Shown: positions 1 through 15,739 of the stretch, one piece after another
Layout: every line of letters starts with the position of its first letter
Position numbering within the stretch: the first letter of the stretch is position 1
Assembly (NCBI GenBank): GCA_963580455.1
Contig: OY756963.1
Coordinates: forward strand, 24,757,555-24,821,554
Source of the DNA: Euonymus europaeus
Lineage: Eukaryota; Streptophyta; Magnoliopsida; Celastrales; Celastraceae
Reading direction: 5' to 3'
Length of the DNA stretch: 64,000 nucleotides
Notes under the pieces: generated by a model
What the model saw: the letters and a program-made list of their open reading frames with translations, nothing else
Databases searched by the model: none
Told to the model about the DNA's origin: nothing
Position numbers and translations under genes: made by a program

Positions 1-61
1 GTTAGAAGAAATAGAAAGAGTGAGAGAGTTTGTGTTTACAGCTGATTTGAGCTTGACCGTG

Positions 62-70
62 TCTATATAG
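62..70 (-). promoter_or_regulatory. TATA box of a minus-strand gene lying left of the window
   Basis: Read on the minus strand, CTATATAGAC is followed by a pyrimidine-rich leader (CTCTCTCACTCTTTC-like) running to the left edge. That is the usual arrangement of a plant core promoter and 5' UTR. No coding sequence of the gene is in the window. This is inference from motif and context only. Confidence 0.35.
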
Positions 71-2056
71 GCTTTCGAAGCTAATTCAGGAGACCAGACT
101 AGCTTCATCTTTCTCGTTTGAGTTTGTTTTGTGTGGCGTTGACAGTTGAGAAAGATTGGTTGTGGGAGGAGGAGGAGGAGAACTGGAGAAGAGGAGTTAC
201 ATTTCAGACATTTTAAATAGAAATTGACAGAAGAGGGTGTAGTGGAATGATAAGTACGGATGCGTTGACATTTTTCTTTTACATGTTCAAAACGTAGTGC
301 CTACGTGGTGCTTCTTGGAGATTTTTTTTTTCTCTCTCGCTTTGCTATTTCGTAGTTACCAAACTGGGTTGATAAAGTTGATCGTGTTAACTCAACCAAT
401 ATGAGATTATAGTTTAACTTTGACATCCAACAGTTTTAACAGTATTTTTTTATCGAGTTTTAACCTAATTAGATTTTTCCTCAGTATAAATTGGCGGTCT
501 GAAATTTGAATCTGACTCAATTGTCACAAGTATTACATTGAACTAGCGATTATTAAGGTAATAAAAAAGCTACTTTATAGTCCAAGTGATCGATGGAAGT
601 GCAGACTGAACTCATGATAATTGAGTGCGAAAAGATTTAGCAATTGTCGCATAGTTTAAAGAAGTATCGGGAGCTATTTGCTAGCTGCAGGTGAGTCCGT
701 GAGATAATGTAAATTGTTCTAATAAAAATTTAACAATTTTTTTGATAATAAGTATACTTATATTAAAATAAACCATCGAACACTACGTATGAGGATACAC
801 CTATACAAGCATTACAAGAATATAAAAGTATTGGCTCGAGAGTAAAGAAAATACTCAATACAATAGTATCTGCAACAACTTTCAGAACAAAAGCATAAAA
901 CTCTTAATAATTGTTGTGTTAGAATCGATATGTAAATTGTGTGTGTAAATTGTTTGAGCTCAGTTGGATTAAAGAAGTAAATAATTAAAGCAACACCCAT
1001 TATATAAGTAGATAATGTATTGAGCAAGTTTTAAAATTATCAAATGATCATCAAAGGCTTATCAAGTTGATTAATTAATAATAATTATAATCACAAGTAG
1101 ATGGGTTAACGAGCTGTGGGCTTGCAAAAGTTGCACTGCTCGAGTCATTACACTACTAAGTTAATAATTATTGTCAACTTGCATTTTTGTCTTAATTAGT
1201 AATGCAAAAAAAATTTGGCACTTCTTCAAATTTCTAAAAACAACAAAATCAAAGCTAGTCATGTATTTCTCTTTATGATATATATATATATATATATACA
1301 CACTCCTTCCGTTTCCTAAATAATTGTTGTTTTAGAAATATATTTTTATTTTAAAATATCTATCGTTTTATATCTGGCGATGTATACACAGTAGTACTGT
1401 GTGTATTTGTGTGTGTGTATATATATATATAGATATATATATATATGGGTAGATCATACACAAGAAATAGAAAATGTACTTTTATTATGGGATTTATTTA
1501 GGCTCTGACTAGATTTGTAGCTATCAACTTGTCAATACCAGTACGGGTTTGGTGCATGACAATATGACATCAACAAAATAAAATAATGTCAAATGTTCAA
1601 GTTGCAATATGTGACGAGATCGACTTGACTTTCTCACCACTTGCATCCAAGATCCTAGCTAGTTCACAGCAAGCATAGGCTAATTAATAAGATATATATA
1701 TATATATATATATATATTTCTATCGATATGTACGTAGCCACCTTGTATTGTTAATAAACATGGGAGTTCTGTTTTAAACATCTTGTATTATAATTATAAT
1801 ATGTACATTCATCTTTCGTTGTTTAATTGAATTGGCTTATGTAATACTTGGTTTTAATATGCAGATATATGGTTATATGCATATATTATGGTGCCGTTTA
1901 GTAAAGCATTTTGATCAACATATAATTTAACATATGACATACATGCTATACACAAAAAATTACCTAACCAAACACTCAATAACAATTTTATCATATATGT
2001 TACCATTTTCAAATGCTACATAAAAAATTATTTTCAACAATATTTATCTTCTATCA

Positions 2057-2206
2057 AAAATGAAAAAATCTAAATCATCCCTTATATTACAGTCAAATGA
2101 CCAAAATACTCTTCATCTTAACAATCTATAAAATGAAAAAATCTAAAAATCATCCCTTATATTGCAGTCAAATGACCAAAATACTCTTCATCTTGACAAT
2201 CTATTG
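2057..2206. repeat. Two-copy tandem repeat, about 75 bp per unit
   Basis: The unit starting AAAATGAAAAAATCTAAA and ending CATCTT(A/G)ACAATCTAT occurs twice in direct succession with a few substitutions and a 2-bp length difference. It produces a spurious reading frame with an internal repeat. No function is suggested. Confidence 0.85.
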
Positions 2207-2558
2207 TTTGCCAAACACTACCATAGATGTATTAACAAACTTAACTTTACAAGTCACCTATATATATAACCAAAAATGTCTCCCCACTTGATAAATTTAC
2301 TTGTCTTAAGTGGCTCACAAATTAACAAAACTTTTTGCAGCCCAGGATGACCTCTTATCTTAAACAAAAACTAATTAATTAATTAATTAATAAATTATTT
2401 TTCATTGACGCGCATTGATTGATTCTGATAAACCAAAAATGACCCGCCAATAATATGTTAATACATGTCACCGAAAAACAGCCGAGGAAGGAGTATCAAT
2501 ATGGTAGGATTGACAATTAAATATATATAAAATTGCACTGAATACATGATGCTTAGTA

Positions 2559-2828
2559 CTCCGTTTCAAAATATCTGTCACTTTGGAGATTTAGTTTTGT
2601 TTCAAAATATGTCTCTTTATGATTCCAAAGCATAATTAATATATTTTTTGATAAATTTACCATTATCATGAAAAACAAAAGTAAATGGAAGATTGTGATA
2701 AATGAGAGTAATTAATAAAGGTATTTATGTCTAACGCATTTACTTTTTATTAATATTAAGGTTATTTAATAACTTTATTAATTCTTGTGTCAAAAACTTA
2801 AACGACAAATATTTTGAAACGGAGGGAG
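2559..2828. mobile_element. Stowaway-like MITE (Tc1/mariner type)
   Basis: The ends are inverted repeats: CTCCGTTTCAAAATATCTGTC on the left and GACAAATATTTTGAAACGGA followed by GGGAG on the right. This is the plant Stowaway signature (CTCCCTCCGTTTC). Flanking TA dinucleotides at 2557-2558 and 2829-2830 fit the TA target duplication. The element is about 270 bp, non-coding and AT-rich, with a left end 4 bp shorter than the right. Confidence 0.8.
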
Positions 2829-3954
2829 TATTAATTTGGCTCTAATTAAGTTATGGCCCTACATTGAATAGATCAAGTTGTATCATACTTCAACTCTAAT
2901 GCTTACTAGGAATCCTAAATTTATTTACTTAACAAAATATATATTATTTAAGCTTCAACCAATACAAAGTAATTAATAATATGAAAATCTAAAGTCAAAC
3001 CCCATCTACTTGAAGTAGAAATTTTTTTGCTTAATTTTAAAACATTTTCTTTAGTTTTATTTACAGTTAAGGTTAGTGGGGTTAACAATGATGATCACAC
3101 TGTGTTTTAGTTGATAGAAGACAAAAATAAATTAATAATTAAACTGCAATTTGCAATGCAGACTGAAGTTGTAAATTGGCATGCCACGTCATAATCTTTC
3201 ATATATATACAAAATTAGGGGTACATTCTATATACGTTTACCATGCGTATATATTTTCAATATTTTGAATTACCTTCTACTTTTTATGTCCAATAATTTC
3301 GTATTAATTAGGATTCAATCAAGACAAGCTAATCCTGCTCTTTTTCTACCAATAATTATATTGGATTGCCCGATACGACACATACTAATCATGCTCTCAA
3401 TTAACAGTCAATCGTCTCCGAAAATATGAGTTCACACATAAATTTTTCATAGACTTATTCGATATACATAGTTTATAGAACAGACTCAATTAATTTATTT
3501 AATGCACACCAGAGAAGATAGTAAGCCGTGGAAAATTTTCTTTTCTAGTCTCTTAGTGATTAAACTTGAATAAATATTCATCGAGCTTGAGTGGTCTTTT
3601 TCAATTAACATTGTAAATAATGTATTGTGGTTGGTTTCTCCATTAATTATAACTGAATAAAAAAAATACAACAGATAAACCATAAAACTATGTCAACTAT
3701 CAAAAATTTCCATCCTTATTTATTTTTTTATTTTGGATTTAAGCATTTTATTTTCTTTGTCGAATGAGACCTCTTATAGTCATGGGCCTTCAAGTTGTCC
3801 CAGTAGATTATTTTCTGAGTTTCATGGGCTCTAAGTAAGGCCTATATTTATTAGGCCCATCAGGTTGTTGTTAACAAGGCCCACCATTCATCCCCTCAAG
3901 TGCAACTGTAAAAGAGAGGAAAAAAAGTTTTTTTCCCCTTGTCAAGGAATTGTA

Positions 3955-4110
3955 ATGATGTAATTTTGATGGATCAACGAATCTATATTGAAATATGTAT
4001 TTTATTGATGTAATTCTGTTAAGATATGTGTTTTGTTTATGTGAATGAATATATGTCTATAACTTTTGTAATAGAAGTAGGATCCAATATTAATTTTAAT
4101 GTAAATTTAA
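3955..4110. repeat. Dispersed AT-rich repeat, related copy at 8857-9120
   Basis: Phrases such as TATTGAAATATGT, GTATTTTATTGATGT and TTTTGTAATAGAAGTAGGATC recur in the same order at 8857-9120 (TATTGAAATATGTGTTTTG, GATAATAAAGGTGGGATCAG). The two copies flank the EPSPS gene in the same orientation. The repeat family is not recognised. Confidence 0.4.
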
Positions 4111-4414
4111 TGAGAATAATGTGAAAGAAGTGAAAATTATTTAACTAACTGCAATAAAGAATGTAAAATTATGAATTTCGTGTTTTGTTGATATGATACT
4201 TCTTATATAATAGAAGTCACCCAATATATGATTTGAATGTGGCAGCAAAGAATTCTGGGATGTTGTACTTTCACGATGAGATTCGGGTGGATTACATGCT
4301 TTCTCCTCCTTAGTGTTCGTATTTGAAAACGCCATTCTTCCCCTCCTTGACTCATCTTTTGCATGACTTTACCTTCACACTCTTGTGGACTAATCAAATA
4401 TGTACTGGATGCAG

Positions 4415-4974
4415 GGAAAGAAAAGGTTCTAGAGGTTTACGGTTCCAAATACACGAGGGCTTCCAGAATGCTTGGAGATCATCTAGCTGTAGCCTGGGTT
4501 GTAAAAGCTCACCCATATTTTGATGTGAGAAGATTTATTAAAGCCCAGTCATTTCTAGAAGAAATTGATGGTGCTTCGGTGTTATTTCTACCTTGTGCTT
4601 TGTATAGTCCGATGCTTGGTAATATGTTGGTAAGAAATGGATGTTGCTTTCTTGTACAGGTCTACTTTCTTTTACTATGTCAATGTAAAAAAGTTTTTAC
4701 AGTTAATGTCAGACTTTTCACTTTATTTATACCCGATAGAGAATGTACCCAACATAGAGAAGATAAAAAAGAAATAAGCTTTTAGCAATATTTGAGAGAG
4801 AGAAAAAAAAAAGTGAAATTTGATTAAATTCAAGTAACCTCGATTAAGATGTTTGATTTCACATGACATTGTCATAGATGGAAGGAGATTCAGAAAAGAC
4901 AGGCATGTTGCTTCCTTATGGAGATGCTTCTGCTAGAGCTCAGTATTCAGCTGTCTCGCTCTCTGTATGCATAG
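4415..4974 (+). CDS. Unrecognised coding fragment, two possible exons, tail to tail with EPSPS
   Basis: Two stretches look coding. The first (about 4415-4629) follows a possible acceptor (GATGCAG) and ends at a good donor (TTG|GTAAGA). It encodes protein-like sequence including SRMLGDHLAVAWVVKAHPYF and DVRRFIKAQSFLEEIDGAS. The second (about 4878-4974) follows a TCATAG acceptor and encodes MEGDSEKTGMLLPYGDASAR and a hydrophobic stretch. I do not recognise the family. There is no clear start or stop, and the second piece ends about 20 bp from the EPSPS stop codon on the other strand. It may be a remnant of a gene cut short here, or exons of an undescribed small gene. That both exons belong to one gene is a guess. 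Confidence 0.3.
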
Positions 4975-4991
4975 GTTACGTATGTCCGAGT

Positions 4992-8646
<3,655 letters not shown>

Positions 8647-8732
8647 TTCTCCTGCTCTCTCTCACAAACACAAAAATTTGGCTCCTCCTCTCTAAAATGA
8701 GTGCCTTCGTAGGAAAAGGGGTGATTGGGTAG

Positions 8733-10985
8733 ACTTGTTAGGGGCTTCACCAACCAGCTCTGCCACTGCCTACTAGTCGGAAAGATGATGAATATGCAAG
8801 AGCCGCCTGATTAAAGAAATTGTGCATAAGGTCAATGGCAAAATGGCAAAGTTACCGATAAATGTGTATTGAAATATGTGTTTTGTTGGTGTGAATCTAT
8901 TAAAAAATGTATTTTATTTATATGATTGTATTGAGATATGTATTTTAATAGTGTGGATGATGATGTGACTTACTTTTGATAATAAAGGTGGGATCAGTCT
9001 TGATTTTGTTATAAATTTGAGGGGTAGTATGAATGATAGGAAAGTAATTAGGTTGGATAATGATTTTGTATTAAAAATGTATTTTACTGATATGAAAATA
9101 TTAAAATATATATTATGTTAATTTAATTATATTAAAAATTATATTTTTATAAAAAAATGTGATTCACTTCTCAAATTTATTGAGTCATTAATAATTAGGG
9201 CCATTAGTTGGCTAGTTGCTATAAGACAAGCGGTGTTTGTGATTGTTGGTGGGCTTCACCAATCAACTCTGGTCCACTACTAGGAAAGGGGTTGGTGGGC
9301 TTGAAATTTGAAATCGCGGGATCGTTGTCTCCATCGAGGTCTCACTGTCTCACATTCTCACCTACCACGTCTTTTGAAGGGTTTACAAGTCTTCCCATAC
9401 CAGCCCACTTACATACATTATACATTATACATACACATTCTTTTTTTCTTTTTTTTTGAGGCAGGGTAGTGGGAATGGAGAGATTCGAATCTAGTCTCTG
9501 TTGAAAGGGTCAATCCATATATGTATTGTGATTGTCGCTCAACTGCATGTTCACTCGTATACATACACATTCTTCAACAGCAATGTATTTCTCGTTTTGT
9601 AATTTTACATTTCCATATAGTCCTTTTTTTGGCTTATAAAAATAAAATAAAATATATGTAGTTCTTTTTTTCTTCCATTTTTGATGGTCAACAGAATGAG
9701 ATTCTGTTTTATTGGTGTTTCTGGGTAGAAGTGGGACCTGTGAATTAGGTATGTTAACACTTGCACAAACGGTCTTCTACCGGTGGAGTAGGCATGGCAT
9801 TCATGTAAGTGGTGACTGGTGAGGTTTGGTGCTCAAAACAAAACAATAAAAAAAGTGGGAGAGGTTTGGTAGGCCTTCCCTTCTTCCCTTCTCTGGTACC
9901 ACAATCTGAATTCATATGTAAACAAATTTGATCATAGACTATTCAAACTCGAACTTCAATTACGGGCTCGATCATTTACCGTCGCACTTTCTGCGATACA
10001 AGATATATATAAACATGGACGATGTTAATGAAGTCTTGAATTTGCCTTCAAAACTTGTGAAATGTATCTGCTATATATGATTATGAATGTTAGGAATATC
10101 CCATGGATACTTATTTGGAATATGCTAAAACTTAAAACAAGTGCTAATAATTTTTTTTTGGAAAAATGAGTCCCACCGCCAATACCAAACTAAACCGTTA
10201 ATATCTACGAGGCAGCTTTTGGAGTGTTGTTGGTACAAGACATTATGGATAGGTATGCTTAGAACAGAAGCCTCAACAACCACAAAACTAGTATCTCCCC
10301 TTTCATACCCATAACCCACAAGTGGATCCAACTCTAGTAGCTAGGCAATCAGCCTTATAGACAAACTGCTGGGTCCTACTAAATACAAAAGATTGCCTTA
10401 CATTTGTTGAGTGGCTTGCAAATATTATCCATTTCCTATCCTTTTCTTTTGATGGGCAACCACAACAACAACAAATGCCCTTTTCAGCTACCAAATACTC
10501 CTTATTTGTGCTTACAATGCACTCACCAAATCCATGCTGCCTTGCAGAAATGGAAGAACACACAAATGTGGAACAAACCACTCAGACTACCAGCTACATT
10601 ACCTGAACTGGCTGAAGGTACCCAAGACAAAAATCTAGCTATCCAGGTAGTAATGTCATCAAACTAACAATATGAGTAATTGAAGATCACCTTTTCACAT
10701 AAAATAGGATGAAGAAAGGAAGAATCTCGAACCTCATTTAACTAACAAACAGAACATTACAAAAACTTAAGAAAGGGTCAGTTACAAATTCTAAGCATTC
10801 ATAAACAGTCCCTCTCCTCTCCCTCCCAGTTGATCCATGATGCTTCTTCAGTGAGCAATCTTTTTTGCAACAGAAATTTCAATCTTCCTTATTATTTCAA
10901 ATAAAAGAGGCCACCTCACTTACGAGAAGTAGAACAGCCTGTTCGCGTAGTATCCAACCCAAATCCAAAAACTAGATGATATTAT
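8733..10985. other. Intergenic region between EPSPS and transketolase
   Basis: The EPSPS promoter side (8700-9300) contains a partial local duplication: a segment with GGGCTTCACCAA and CTACTAG near 8725-8790 recurs near 9228-9292. Next come a SINE (9443-9557) and unremarkable AT-rich sequence. 10700-10985 is presumably the transketolase 3' UTR. No additional gene is supported. Confidence 0.5.
9443..9557 (-). mobile_element. Short tRNA-derived SINE with 17-bp target duplication
   Basis: Read on the minus strand this 115-bp insert contains a B-box-like GATTCGAATC and ends in an A-rich tail (the T-run at 9441-9460 on +). It is bounded by a perfect 17-bp direct repeat, TATACATACACATTCTT, at 9426-9442 and 9558-9574. 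An A-tail plus a long target duplication is the signature of LINE-mediated SINE insertion. The A box is weak and the family is not recognised. Confidence 0.75.
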
Positions 10986-13900
10986 CTAGAAAAATTCCTT
11001 AGCAGCTGCTATAACAGCCTCAGGAGTGATGCCAAATTCCTTGTAAATTTTACCTGCAGGTGCGCTAGCTCCGAACCTGTCGATTCCGATAGCCTTTCCT
11101 TTGCTCCCAACAATTTTTGTCCATCCAAATGTTGACGCGGCTTCAATGCTAACCCTAGCTGTTACAGCAGCTGGTAGAACACTTTCCTTGTATGCATCTG
11201 ATTGCTCATCAAAAAGCTCCCAAGAAACAAAGGACGCAACTCTTACAGCCTTCCCTTCCTTTCTCAGTTCCTCAGCTGCTTTGGCTGCAATTTCTAACTC
11301 GGAACCAGTTCCAATCAAAATAACATCTGGTTTGTTACCTGAAGAATTGTCCGAGATAATGTAACCTCCCTTTTCAACCCCCTCAACTGAAGTTCCAGGA
11401 AGTTGGGGCAGCTTTTGTCGAGACAGAGCAAGGATAGAAGGTCTCTTCCTGTTGACGAGAGCAACCTTGTATGCACCAGCAGTCTCATTTCCATCAGCAG
11501 GGCGTAGCATCAAAATGTTTGGCATTGCCCGGAAGCTTGCCAGGTGTTCAATTGGTTGATGAGTTGGCCCATCTTCTCCCAGACCAATTGAATCATGGGT
11601 CATAACATATATAACCCCAGCTTCACATAATGCAGAAATTCTGATAGCAGCTCTCATGTAGTCAGTGAATACAAAGAATGTAGCACAGTATGGAATCAGG
11701 CCAGGGCTGTGAAGGGCAATGCCATTGCAGATAGCTCCCATCCCATGCTCCCTAACGCCAAATCTAACATTGCGTTCTTCTGGTGTGTCCTTTTGGAAGT
11801 CCCCAAACATTTTCAGCAAGGTCATGTTAGAAGAAGCAAGGTCTGCACTACCACCAAGGAAACCAGGAATAACTTTTGCAAGAGCATTAAGACATTGCTG
11901 AGATAGGTTTCTGGTTGCATCAGCTGGGCTCTCAGGAGTGTATGTCTGGAAAAAGTGTAAGAAAAAAAAAGAACTTAGATGCAGTAACATTCCAGTGATA
12001 CTTGCTCGATCAATTCCTCCCAAAATTGTCAGGGTCTCATAATGAGAAAATTAGTTTACGTTGTTTGACTGTTCTTTTGGAAGAAGATGACCATTATAAA
12101 GGAATCAGATCAGTCAAACTCGACTAGCAAAATGCTTGCCACAAGAACAAATTCAAATTCATAATCAAATAGCCAGCTGTACAACATCTGCACCTTACAA
12201 AAAATCAACCTGATCGTAAGACAGATCAAATGGAAGTATTTGAACTTAACTCACCGGAAGGGCCTTCTCCCAACCAATAGGTAGTTCACCCGTAATGATA
12301 GACTTCAGCTCTGCAGCTTCCTCCTTGTACTTCTTCTCATACTCGGCGTATTTGGCATTCCAGGAAGCTTCGAGAGCAGCACCCTCAGGAACATGACGAT
12401 TCCAATGCCTACACAAATTCCGTATAAGTTAGAGGTTAAATTGAAGAGCAACCCAAAAAATGTAAATGTTCAGACAATGTCATTGAAACAAATCAAACAC
12501 ACTTAACATAATAATCAGGTGAAAACATCATAAGAACTCACTTACTTTTTAACTTCCTCAGGCACGTGGAAAGGCTCGTAAGGCCATCCAAGGTTCTGCC
12601 TTGTTGCATCCACCTCCTTAGCACCGAGTGCACTCCCATGAACGCTGTATGAGTTTGCCTTGTTTGGAGATCCAAAACCTATAGTTGTGGTCACCTATGC
12701 AAAAGCGAAACCAAAAGGCACAAACTAATTTCAGAGCTAATAATAATATTAAGGCATATGTAGGATGCTGTAGAATGTCATACTGAAGTTCAACAGAGTC
12801 CATTTAAACTTTTGTGTACATACATCTGATAAATATTAAAAAGGCAAAAAACTTCAGTGCAAAAGGCACCTGTGCAACTCTACCATTGGGCTACATGTTC
12901 GCCTGTATACATCCGATACATGTACTCTTTCAAAAAGTTTGCAGTCAAGTTGCTTGAGAAAGTAGCAAATTTCCAGCACATAAGATTAGTGCAGAGATTT
13001 ACAGAGGAATCGTTACTGCCAGAAATAACTTTCAAATAGCTACATTGTCAAAAATATCTTACCTTGATCAAAGTTGGCTTGTCCTTGACAGCCTTTGCTT
13101 CCTTGATGGCAGCACGAATTTCATCATAGCCAGTGTTCCCATCTTTCACCCAGATAACATGCCAACCAAGACCCTCAAAACGTGTGTCAACACTCTCAGT
13201 GAATGCAATCTCAGTGTCACCATCAATGGAGATGTGGTTGTCATCATAAAAAGCTATCAGCTTCCCAAGTCCCCAGTGCGCAGCAAGGGAACAAGCTTCA
13301 TTTGAAATACCTTCCATTTGACAACCATCTCCCAATATACAATATCTACCCACAAAGACAGAAAAACAATCAATATAAAGGTACTCAATATATACCTACA
13401 AATTAACATGGAGCGATGAGATCCAGCCTATGTCATACGTGTAGTGATCAATAATCTCATTATCTGCCTTGTTAAACCGAGCAGCTAGGTGCTTCTCAGC
13501 AAGTGCCAAACCAACAGCATTGCCAACACCCTGCCCAAGGGGACCTAAACAGAAGAAGAAAAAAAAAAGGCAGATATTATTTGTAAAGCTGCACAAAACA
13601 ATAAGCCATTTTGTACATGCACACAACACATATACACGTATATACTTTTGGCTAAAATCTAACCAGTGGTAACTTCAACACCAGGTGTCTCAAAGTTCTC
13701 TGGGTGTCCAGGGGTTTTGCTTCCCCACTGACGGAAGCTCTTCAAGTCCTCTTCCTATTCATGGACACAAAACAAAAAATTTCAGTTTTCAGAGAGAAAT
13801 AACATCAAGCAACTTCTGATGCTAAGATAAATGGTCGTTAGACAACTTAGTTCCATTTCCACGATATCCAAGCATATGATATCCCTGCATAAGAAGTTAC

Positions 13901-14669
13901 GCCAAGAAAGTACAGACAACGAATCAGATGATCCAGAAGAAACTAAAGCTTAGAAAGATAGGGACAAGAGCTCGTATTGGCAACAAACTTTAGCCTTTAG
14001 CGCATCTGGGTAAACTACGTGACTTCAATTTCTGAACTTGCCAATCAATATAAACAAAAAGGACTCGAAAAAGCATTCATAAATCCAAAAAACCAGAAGG
14101 AAAAAAAAGAGATTTCAATAGTATTAATAGATCCAACTGATGAAGACCCAAATTAGGATTAGTTTACCAACATAAGCACCTACCTTGACGCTATCGTAGC
14201 CAGCGAGGTGAAGAAGAGCATACTGCAACATACACCCGTGACCGGCGGACAAAACGAAGCGATCACGGTTGAACCAGTAGGGGTTCTTGGGGTTGTATCG
14301 CATGATTTCATCGTACAAGATATGACCCATCGGGGCACATCCCATGGGCAATCCCGGATGACCCGAATTCGCCTTCTCGACGGCATCAACAGCCAAGAAT
14401 CTGATAGTGTTAATCGATTTCTCAACCAAAGAAGTCTCGGCAGTAGTATCGAGGGTCTCCACTGCAGCTGCTCGGACAGTGCGCTGCCGACTAGGAATTT
14501 TGCGGCGGGAGGAGGCGGCACGTGGGGTTAGAGAATTGGTTGACTTAAGGCCAGAAAATGCAGGGAACGTGAGGTTCAAGGGAGAGAGACGGAGGTCGGG
14601 GCTTTGGTGGTGAGAAATGGCTCTAGCGAGAAGGGCCTGAGAAAGTGTAAGGGAAGAAGTGGAGGCCAT
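10986..14669 (-). CDS. TKL: Transketolase, plastid
   Basis: This thiamine-diphosphate enzyme moves two-carbon ketol units between sugar phosphates in the Calvin cycle and the oxidative pentose phosphate pathway. Seven exons with GT-AG borders: 14669-14184, 13754-13664, 13544-13439, 13345-13063, 12694-12546, 12408-12255, 11945-10986. They total 2229 nt, 742 residues, as expected for plant plastid transketolase. Residues 1 to about 68 form a Ser/Arg-rich transit peptide. [11 protein letters not shown] (100-110) and SAGHG (141-145) are N-terminal ThDP-domain motifs. [14 protein letters not shown] (about 231) is the metal/ThDP motif. [10 protein letters not shown] (about 486-495) holds the catalytic Glu region. 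[14 protein letters not shown] lies in the pyrimidine-binding domain, and the C-terminal domain is complete to KEFF. Head-to-tail order with EPSPS matches the Arabidopsis pair as remembered. The start is the first ATG after a CT-rich leader. Confidence 0.97.
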
Positions 14670-15739
14670 TGTTAATGCTCAGCTAGAGAGAGAGAAAGAG
14701 AGAGCGGGGGGGAAGGAGATATGTGATCTTGGGGGTTTATCAATCTTTCTAGAGAGAGAAATCAATAGATAAAGATATAGAGCGAGAGCCAACAATTCTC
14801 GATCTTCTCGTCTACACAAAGAGACAGATAGAGTACCAGATTGAGTATAAAAGACCGTTAGATTCAGTGAAGAGCCATCCTGGCCCTTCACTGTGGGTAG
14901 GAATTTGGAAAATTCTCTACCTTTCAATAATTTTTTTTCCTTCTAATTCATTTTTTTTCTGAACTTTTCTTATATTTTTTTAACGAAAATTTTAAATATT
15001 TTTATGAGTGTATCCTTAAATATCTTGAATGAGAGTCATGATTTTTGACTTTTCAATTTTAAAAAATAAAATAAAATTTTATGATTAGAAAGACTGTCAC
15101 ATGTACTATAAATGTTTTATGAATATTTTTGTTAAGGATAGTTACCTTTACCCTTCTTTTAATCTCTTCTGAATGAAATAGATCTTTTTCCCCGTAGTCA
15201 AATGTATGACCGACCAGCTTTAAATTTCACCACTTGTAGTGATTCTAGCCTTTGAAAAGAAGTTGCAAAACCCGCGCCCGTTGGTTGTTGGGAAGTTGAA
15301 ATTGTAATTACCAATTAGTTGAGTGCCAATAAAGAAAGATTCAGTATTGACCAATTGCTTTCTTTTTACGTCTGAAATTTGTGAAAAAGCTACAACAAAA
15401 GTTCGTTGCAAAAGTAAGGTGTTGTCAATCAAACTTGATTAGCTAATTAATCGCATATTTCAAACATTATTAGTTATAAATCAAACTCCACACGTAGAAC
15501 CAGCAGAGCAGGCTGAACCAGGAAAGAAGGCTGGTTTTTTTTTTTTAATGAAGATTTTGAGCAAAGTAGGATGTTAAGAGAGATTAATATTCGTGTTATT
15601 TTAGTCAACAATACGATACCATCTGTCTGTCTCAACTAGAAGCAAATAATTCCTTCAAAATGATCCAATCAAAGGGACAAAACTTTCTGGTAACAGGAAA
15701 TGGTTTGGGGCGTGGAGAGGAGCAAGTGTAGTAGTATCC
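14670..15739. other. Transketolase upstream region and arginase 3' flank
   Basis: 14670-14900 is a GA/CT-rich leader and promoter area. A strong TATAAAAG-like string near 14846 lies on the + strand, so its link to transketolase is doubtful. 14930-15730 is AT-rich with no gene or repeat that I recognise, apart from a T-run at 15537-15546. Confidence 0.45.

Larger units (their letters stand above)
300..4400. other. AT-rich intergenic region without a recognisable gene
   Basis: Only short unconvincing reading frames are present on either strand. The region holds (AT)n microsatellites near 1279-1298, 1419-1446 and 1690-1718, a 75-bp tandem duplication, a Stowaway-like MITE and a lone Stowaway-like end near 1301-1320 (CTCCTTCCGTTTC). 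I see no RNA gene. Confidence 0.6.

Noticed and set aside
3181..3429. 82-codon frame rich in Ile/Tyr/Leu
   Set aside because: Composition follows the AT-rich background, with no family similarity, no splice or promoter context and no conserved motif.
9208..9459. 83-codon frame upstream of EPSPS
   Set aside because: Overlaps a locally duplicated promoter segment and the SINE target site; composition is not protein-like.
12840..12930. tRNA-like string CTGTGCAACTCTACCATTGG in a transketolase intron
   Set aside because: Cloverleaf arms do not pair and there is no B box; probably chance or a very old SINE scrap.
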